Shown here: one piece after another, positions 6,880-11,086 of the stretch
Position numbering within the stretch: the stretch's first letter is position 1
Layout: every line of letters begins with the position of its first letter
Made by a program: the position numbers and the translations under genes
Notes under the pieces: generated by a model
Told to the model about the DNA's origin: nothing
What the model saw: only the letters and a program-made list of their open reading frames with translations
Database searches by the model: none
NCBI GenBank assembly: GCA_934339215.1
Contig: CAKRHU010000028.1
Coordinates: forward strand, 1 to 11,086
Reading direction: 5' to 3'
DNA from: an uncultured Lacticaseibacillus sp.
Lineage (GTDB): Bacteria; Bacillota; Bacilli; Lactobacillales; Lactobacillaceae
Length of the DNA stretch: 11,086 nucleotides

Positions 6880-7398
6880 TTGCCAGAACTTTATCATGTC
6901 GGCAATATCGTCAATACGCACGGCATTCGCGGAGAAGTGCGCGTGATCGCCACGACTGATTTTCCGGAAGAACGCTTCGCCAAAGATTCAAAGCTCGTGA
7001 TCGACACCACGCCACAAACCAAGGTCACGGTTGAATCCAGTCGCAAACACAAAGGCTTCACTTTAGTTAAGTTTGTCGGCATGGACAATATCAATGATGT
7101 CGAACGCTTCAAAGGGCACAGTTTGAACGTGACTGAAGCCGAACAACAAGATCTTGACGACGGGGAATATTATTATCGCGATATCATCGGCTTGACGGTG
7201 ATCGACCAACATGATCAAAAGCTCGGGGTGGTGTCTGAAATCTTGAGTCCTGGTGCTAACGACGTATGGGTGATCCCGCGTCCTGGCAAATCAGACGTGT
7301 TGTTGCCTTTCATTAAAAGTGTGGTCTTGTCGATTGATGTCGCTTCAAAAACCGCTCATGTTGACGTGCCAGAAGGGTTGATCGACGATGAAGATTGA
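6880..7398 (+). CDS. rimM: 16S rRNA processing/ribosome maturation factor RimM
   Basis: RimM binds S19 on the 30S subunit and promotes maturation of the 16S rRNA 3' domain. The 172-residue protein has the N-terminal RimM barrel ([16 protein letters not shown], residues 7-22) and a C-terminal PRC barrel starting around [12 protein letters not shown] and containing NDVWVI and LLPFI. The start is a TTG at 6880, supported by AAAGGAGG at 6865-6872 with a 7-nt spacer and by the family's usual N-terminus; no ATG or GTG fits better. Its 3' end overlaps trmD by 11 nt, which suggests coupled translation. A terminator lies immediately upstream. Confidence 0.96.
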   Translation: MPELYHVGNIVNTHGIRGEVRVIATTDFPEERFAKDSKLVIDTTPQTKVTVESSRKHKGFTLVKFVGMDNINDVERFKGHSLNVTEAEQQDLDDGEYYYRDIIGLTVIDQHDQKLGVVSEILSPGANDVWVIPRPGKSDVLLPFIKSVVLSIDVASKTAHVDVPEGLIDDED

Positions 7399-8167
7399 TG
7401 TGTTGACGCTTTTTCCAGATATGTTTGCGCCGATGACGCAAAGCATGATCGGCAAAGCCTTGGAAAAAGGTACCGTTGAATTCAATGCCGTGGATTTTCG
7501 TCAATATTCACATGACAAGCACAATCATGTCGATGACACGCCTTATGGTGGTGGGGCCGGTATGTTACTGAAGCCTGAGCCGTTATTTGAGGCCATGGAC
7601 GACTTGAATGCGCAAACCCCAGGTCCTAAGCGGGTGATCCTCTTAGACCCAGCAGGGCGCAAATTTGACCATGTGGCGGCGAAGGAACTTGCCCAAGAAG
7701 AACATTTGGTGTTTATTTGTGGGCATTATGAAGGCTATGATGAACGCATTCGCAGTTTGGTCACTGATGAGTTCTCGTTAGGCGACTTTGTGTTGACGGG
7801 TGGGGAACTGCCTGCGATGATGATGATCGATGCCACGGTGCGCTTTGTGCCAGGGGTCTTGGGCAATGCTGAGTCGGCAGCCACCGATAGCTTTGAAAAT
7901 GGCTTGTTGAATTATCCAGAATATACCCGTCCGGCAACTTATCGCGGGATGGATGTGCCAGCCGTGTTGCAAAGTGGCAATCATCAATTGATCGCCAAGT
8001 GGCGCTTGAAAGAATCGTTGCGCCGAACTTACCAGCGTCGGCCTGATTTAATCGAGGCGATGGATTTGGACAAAGCCGCGCAAAAACTGCTTCGTGAGAT
8101 CAAGACTGAGGAACATACCAAAGCTTTGGAAGCTAAATTGGCTGAAAAACATGCAGATCCGCAATAA
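7388..8167 (+). CDS. trmD: tRNA (guanine-37-N1)-methyltransferase TrmD
   Basis: TrmD methylates G37 next to the anticodon with S-adenosylmethionine and prevents +1 frameshifting. The 259-residue protein starts [13 protein letters not shown] and shows YGGGAGM (53-59), GHYEGYDER (112-120) and LTGGELPA (136-143), the trefoil-knot cofactor site. It also shows VRFVPG with Arg152 and TDSF with Asp167, which I align with the catalytic Arg154 and Asp169 of the E. coli enzyme, then PEYTRP and LQSGNH. The ATG lies inside the rimM 3' end (11-nt overlap). A strong terminator follows. The rplS gene often found next in Firmicutes is absent here. Confidence 0.98.
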   Translation: MKIDVLTLFPDMFAPMTQSMIGKALEKGTVEFNAVDFRQYSHDKHNHVDDTPYGGGAGMLLKPEPLFEAMDDLNAQTPGPKRVILLDPAGRKFDHVAAKELAQEEHLVFICGHYEGYDERIRSLVTDEFSLGDFVLTGGELPAMMMIDATVRFVPGVLGNAESAATDSFENGLLNYPEYTRPATYRGMDVPAVLQSGNHQLIAKWRLKESLRRTYQRRPDLIEAMDLDKAAQKLLREIKTEEHTKALEAKLAEKHADPQ

Positions 8168-8173
8168 ACAATG

Positions 8174-8203
8174 AAACGTCTGATAAAAAATCAGACGTTT
8201 TTT
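8174..8203 (+). terminator. Intrinsic terminator after trmD
   Basis: AAACGTCTGAT (8174-8184) and ATCAGACGTTT (8190-8200) form a perfect 11-bp stem with an A5 loop, continuing into a T6 run (8198-8203), seven bases after the trmD stop. It marks the end of the housekeeping block. Confidence 0.92.
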
Positions 8204-8220
8204 ACTGTAGACCAATACAA

Positions 8221-8313
8221 TTGACAAGGCGTCAATCGTGTCATGGATGGTGTGACGCGGGTAATCAATACGTTCTCAACCCCATCATGGCGGGTTTTAT
8301 ATCGTTAAGATAT
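8221..8313. other. Intergenic stretch with several short dyads ahead of the membrane protein gene
   Basis: The 170-nt gap after the trmD terminator contains TTGAC/GTCAA (8221-8225 / 8231-8235), CGTGTCA/TGACGCG (8237-8243 / 8253-8259, one wobble), AACCC/GGGTT (8278-8282 / 8292-8296) and ATATC/GATAT (8299-8303 / 8309-8313). GCGTCA (8229-8234) can instead pair with TGACGC (8253-8258). The last dyad sits in the -35 region of the candidate promoter and could be an operator. Confidence 0.35.
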
Positions 8314-8321
8314 CGAAATTA

Positions 8322-8330
8322 TGGTATGCT
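8322..8330 (+). promoter_or_regulatory. Possible extended -10 promoter of the GT-C/MucBP gene
   Basis: TGG-TATGCT matches an extended -10 element, 44 nt before the chosen ATG. No convincing -35 box is found at 16-18 nt. The gene needs its own promoter because trmD is terminated upstream. Confidence 0.4.
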
Positions 8331-8373
8331 ATTTTGTAAAAGTATGGACCTTGATAGACTTGGGGGACGATTG

Positions 8374-10584
8374 ATGAATCGTAAGGTTAAAACAGGTGGT
8401 TGGGTAGTTGGAATACTTGCCGTTTCCATCGGCGTCTTGTTATTGATTAAGCTCTTGTATGATTTAAGCGGATATTCAGGTGATGACTACTTATATCATT
8501 TCTTCTATCAAGGTGAATTGCCGCACGGAAAATTGCGCGGTATCAATAATCTGTTGGATTTAATCCAGTCTGTCCAAAATCATACTCGACTTTTCAATGG
8601 TCGTTTCGTTGCCCACACTGGTGTGATGTTGGCAATGCAGTTTCCTAAGGCGCTGTTTAACGCCGCTTCATCTGTTGTGTTCGTCTTATTAGGCTGGTTG
8701 ATCAACCTTCATATTTTTGGGAGAAAACGGATTCAAGTGGCTTATTTGGCTTTAACTTATGCCTTGATATGGTTCGCATTGCCTGATTATGGGACCACAA
8801 TATTGTGGTTGTCCGGTGCATTTAACTATTTATGGGTGGCATTGATCTATTTAACCTTCTTGCTACCTTATCGCTTTAATTATCAGGCGAAACATCCACG
8901 ATTGATGACTTTAGGGATGCTGGTGCTTGGGTTCTTAGCTGGGGCAACGAATGAAAACACTGCCCCCGTCACCGTCTTTGTTGCGTTTGCTTTGACCTTG
9001 TTTGATTGGAAAAAGTCCCAACTGGCTTGGAAATGGGCAGGCGGAATTGCAGCATGCTTTGGCTTTTATATCGTCTTAGTTTCCGGAATGAATCAAATTG
9101 GTGTGCGCGGTAAACAGTTTGAACTGAGACTGTTACTGATTAAAACCTGGGAATATTCTGGCATTTGGTTAGCACTCGTCGCCGTGGTTTTGTTGTATAT
9201 GTTGCGCCAACACCATAATTTTGGTCATCAATTGATTTGGTCCCGTGACCGTGATTATTTAGCCGGATGTTTGTACGCTTTAGGCGCGACTTTAGGAATT
9301 TTGGCTTTGATCGTATCACCACAAATTTTAAGTCGAGTTTTTTTTGGTCCAAATTTGTATTTGGTGATTGCGCTCTTGCTTTTGCTACATGACCACGATG
9401 AACTGCGAAAGGGCACATGGATCGCCAAGGTCTTGCCAGGATTGATTGCCGTGATTTTGGCAGTAATGGCTTTTCCTGGATATCAAGCCGCAGTTCAATC
9501 CAATCTTCAAACTTATCGAATTTGGGCCACTGGCGATGCAATTTTGCGCCATGATGCAAAAATTGGGGTTAAACATGCGGCAGTCCCTGGCATGGTGCCA
9601 GTGTATACGGATCGCAATCAATACTGGCAATCCACTTATGTTGCGCATGGCAATCCGGCCAAGCAATGGTTCAATGAATGGATGGCAGCGTATTATGGCG
9701 TTAAAACAGTTACAGTCGACAATAACATTAAAGTGCGGGCATTTAAGGACTATCAGTGGACACCCGAGTGGCGGTTGTATCATGCATTCAGTCGATTGTA
9801 TGATGGTGTGCACCCAACCGTCCAAACTGTACATGCCGCGACCGAAATGCGAACTGCCTATTTACAGTATGTCGATGCAAGTGGTAAGCAAGTCGGTACC
9901 GAACCGATTTCTGGCAACGTCGGAACGACCTTTGACATCTCCCATGCGTCAGTGGCAGGCTACAAAACCTCAGCCGGCAATCCCAAAAGTTATACGTTTA
10001 CCAACGCAACCAATCAAAGCCTCGTTATTCATGTCAAACAACAGGCCGAGCTCGCGAAAGCAACGTTAATGTATCAAACTAAAACAGGTCGCACAGTGGG
10101 CACTGAACCAATCAGTGGCGTGGTTGGTCAAACGATCGATTTAACGCATGCCAGCACGCAAGGTTATACCACGCAAGCCAAGGCGCCTAAGTCGTATCGC
10201 TTGACGGCGACTGCTAAACAAACCGTGATCATTCCGGTCGTGGCGCAGCATTTTGGGACTACGATCGAATATCGCAATGGTAAGCATATGGTGTTAAAAG
10301 TTTATCAAAAAACGCCAACCGGGCAGCAAATCAAATTGACCGCGCCGATCGGCTATCAACTCAGTCATCCAAAAGCAGCGATGGTGATGCCGAAAAGTGG
10401 TTTAGCGATGTTAAAAGTGCCAGTTAAGCGGCTACGCGGCTGGTTAGCGCTGAAGGGATCAGTGCCAGTTAAGTTGATCGTAGCTGGGCTACTGGTGGTG
10501 ATTTGGGACCAACTGGCGGCGTTGCGGAAGTATCGTGACTTCAAACTTTTCACCAAATTAAAGCGAAAGGAGCATGACGCGTGA
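8374..10584 (+). CDS. Polytopic GT-C/DUF6056-like membrane protein with two MucBP-like repeats
   Basis: The 736-residue protein has a first membrane helix at about 10-29, then GYSGDDYLYHF with Asp37-Asp38, an NGRFVAH segment (75-81), a run of roughly ten hydrophobic helices (including WLSGAFNYLWVALIYL), and a GATNENTAP loop. This layout resembles DUF6056/GT-C membrane proteins, where an acidic pair in the first outer loop is part of the lipid-phosphosugar transferase site; the transferase role is inference. A soluble segment follows (about 385-490), then two tandem repeats of ~63 residues at 68-residue spacing (495-557 and 563-625), each with a Y(V/Q)..(S/T)G..VGTEPISG..G opening like MucBP domains. 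A last helix is at ~699-715 and the tail is basic. The start at 8374 is chosen for GGGGGA 6 nt upstream; the frame is open to 8221, but that extension looks non-coding. The next gene overlaps its stop. Confidence 0.85.
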   Translation: MNRKVKTGGWVVGILAVSIGVLLLIKLLYDLSGYSGDDYLYHFFYQGELPHGKLRGINNLLDLIQSVQNHTRLFNGRFVAHTGVMLAMQFPKALFNAASSVVFVLLGWLINLHIFGRKRIQVAYLALTYALIWFALPDYGTTILWLSGAFNYLWVALIYLTFLLPYRFNYQAKHPRLMTLGMLVLGFLAGATNENTAPVTVFVAFALTLFDWKKSQLAWKWAGGIAACFGFYIVLVSGMNQIGVRGKQFELRLLLIKTWEYSGIWLALVAVVLLYMLRQHHNFGHQLIWSRDRDYLAGCLYALGATLGILALIVSPQILSRVFFGPNLYLVIALLLLLHDHDELRKGTWIAKVLPGLIAVILAVMAFPGYQAAVQSNLQTYRIWATGDAILRHDAKIGVKHAAVPGMVPVYTDRNQYWQSTYVAHGNPAKQWFNEWMAAYYGVKTVTVDNNIKVRAFKDYQWTPEWRLYHAFSRLYDGVHPTVQTVHAATEMRTAYLQYVDASGKQVGTEPISGNVGTTFDISHASVAGYKTSAGNPKSYTFTNATNQSLVIHVKQQAELAKATLMYQTKTGRTVGTEPISGVVGQTIDLTHASTQGYTTQAKAPKSYRLTATAKQTVIIPVVAQHFGTTIEYRNGKHMVLKVYQKTPTGQQIKLTAPIGYQLSHPKAAMVMPKSGLAMLKVPVKRLRGWLALKGSVPVKLIVAGLLVVIWDQLAALRKYRDFKLFTKLKRKEHDA
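9856..10248 (+). repeat. Two tandem MucBP-like coding repeats
   Basis: Repeat 1 covers about 9856-10044 and repeat 2 about 10060-10248, offset by 204 nt. Shared protein signatures are VGTEPISG, a VG(T/Q)T..(I/L) turn, SHAS/THAS, GY.T and PKSY. At the DNA level they have diverged, so the duplication is not recent. MucBP domains occur in mucus- and surface-binding proteins of lactobacilli. Confidence 0.75.
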
Positions 10585-11086
10585 TGTCTTTGGAAACGTT
10601 GAAATTTTGGCTGTTTTGGATCGCCATTGCGCTGTTTGTGCTCGCTTTGGTCGTGATCGTGATTTATTATTACCATTCCCGTTTACGTTCAAACAATTAT
10701 CTTGGGAAAAAAGAATTCGAATTGCGCTATTTTGTCCAACCGACTGTTGATGCCAACCAACAAACGACTGGCTACGAATGCTTGTTGCGCCAACGGCAAC
10801 CTGATGGGAGTTGGCGCTTGCCTGAGCAGTTAGACACTTTGCCGCTACAGCGCGTGATTTCATTACTGGAAGTCACGTTTAAATCATTACCGAAAGCACA
10901 TTATCAATTATCGATCAATTTGGCTTATGAACAAATCATCAGCCCAGAGTTTGATTATTTTGTGCGCTGGGCGATTGCCAATATTGCCCCGATGACCTTA
11001 GCCGTCGAGTTGAGCTTGGATCCGAATATCCGTTATTTACATCGGCAAACTTTTATTCGGCATATTAAAAACGCAAAGATCTATGG
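10581..11086 (+). CDS. Membrane-anchored EAL-domain protein, 3' end outside window
   Basis: About 168 residues are visible. An N-terminal membrane helix (about 8-29, then a basic YYYHSRLR stop-transfer) is followed by an EAL-type domain: YFVQPTVDANQQTTGYECLLR, LP.QLD, LSINLAYEQIISPEF and LAVELS. EAL domains hydrolyse cyclic-di-GMP or bind it. The signature reads E-C-L-L-R in place of E-A-L-L-R. The Glu of that motif (65), the Asn of INL (112) and the Glu of VEL (142) are kept, while the EITE-like motif has lost its second Glu. The remaining catalytic residues are beyond the window, so activity cannot be judged. GTG at 10581 overlaps the previous stop (GTGA) with AAAGGAG 8 nt upstream; ATG at 10584, one codon later, is the alternative. 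The overlap implies translational coupling. Confidence 0.85.
   Translation, partial: MMSLETLKFWLFWIAIALFVLALVVIVIYYYHSRLRSNNYLGKKEFELRYFVQPTVDANQQTTGYECLLRQRQPDGSWRLPEQLDTLPLQRVISLLEVTFKSLPKAHYQLSINLAYEQIISPEFDYFVRWAIANIAPMTLAVELSLDPNIRYLHRQTFIRHIKNAKIY

Noticed and set aside
8221..8249. Perfect TTGACA hexamer at 8221-8226 as a -35 box
   Set aside because: At 16-18 nt downstream there is only ATGGAT/TGGATG/GGATGG, a poor -10, and the hexamer is part of a TTGAC/GTCAA dyad. The extended -10 at 8322-8330 is better placed.
8221..8373. N-terminal extension of the GT-C/MucBP protein to base 8221
   Set aside because: The added 51 residues look like translated intergenic DNA containing the dyads and promoter-like element; the ATG at 8374 has GGGGGA 6 nt upstream and starts with a typical basic residue-helix signal.
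9536..10069. 177-codon plus-strand frame inside the GT-C/MucBP gene
   Set aside because: It is an out-of-frame shadow of the larger gene, whose MucBP-like repeats and membrane helices are clearly coding.

Overview
This is a chromosomal housekeeping segment from a low-to-medium GC Gram-positive bacterium, most likely a member of the Lactobacillaceae. The evidence is the Firmicutes gene order (smc-ftsY, ylxM-ffh-rpsP-khpA-rimM-trmD), strong AGGAGG-type ribosome binding sites, CAA-rich Gln-heavy coding, and a MucBP-like surface repeat protein. Species cannot be fixed by reading alone.

Layout. Bases 1-3528 hold the 3' part of smc (chromosome condensation) and all of ftsY (SRP receptor), closed by a terminator at 3538-3564. 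Bases 3565-3864 hold no gene. They carry two abutting 124-nt imperfect direct repeats (3573-3696 and 3697-3820). Each repeat is capped by a 12-14 bp inverted repeat, and an internal stem keeps its pairing although its bases differ between copies. This is the least explained part of the window and looks like a duplicated structured RNA or a palindromic intergenic element. A small three-helix membrane protein gene (3865-4182, minus strand) converges on this island and has its own terminator.

Bases 4276-8203 are the translation and protein-targeting block. ylxM and ffh (SRP regulator and SRP54) start from a promoter at 4276-4304. rpsP and khpA follow from a near-consensus promoter at 6225-6253 with a dyad over its -35 box. 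A terminator-like hairpin separates khpA from rimM-trmD, which overlap by 11 nt and end in a strong terminator. FtsY, Ffh and YlxM act together in co-translational membrane targeting. RimM, S16, KhpA and TrmD serve ribosome maturation, RNA binding and tRNA modification.

Bases 8204-11086 change character. A 736-residue polytopic membrane protein (GT-C/DUF6056-like, with an extracytoplasmic DDY motif) carries two MucBP-like repeats near its C-terminus. It is translationally coupled to a membrane-anchored EAL-domain protein that runs off the window end and whose signature motif is ECL instead of EAL. I infer the start of a cell-surface glycan or exopolysaccharide locus with a cyclic-di-GMP link. 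The deciding downstream genes are outside the window.
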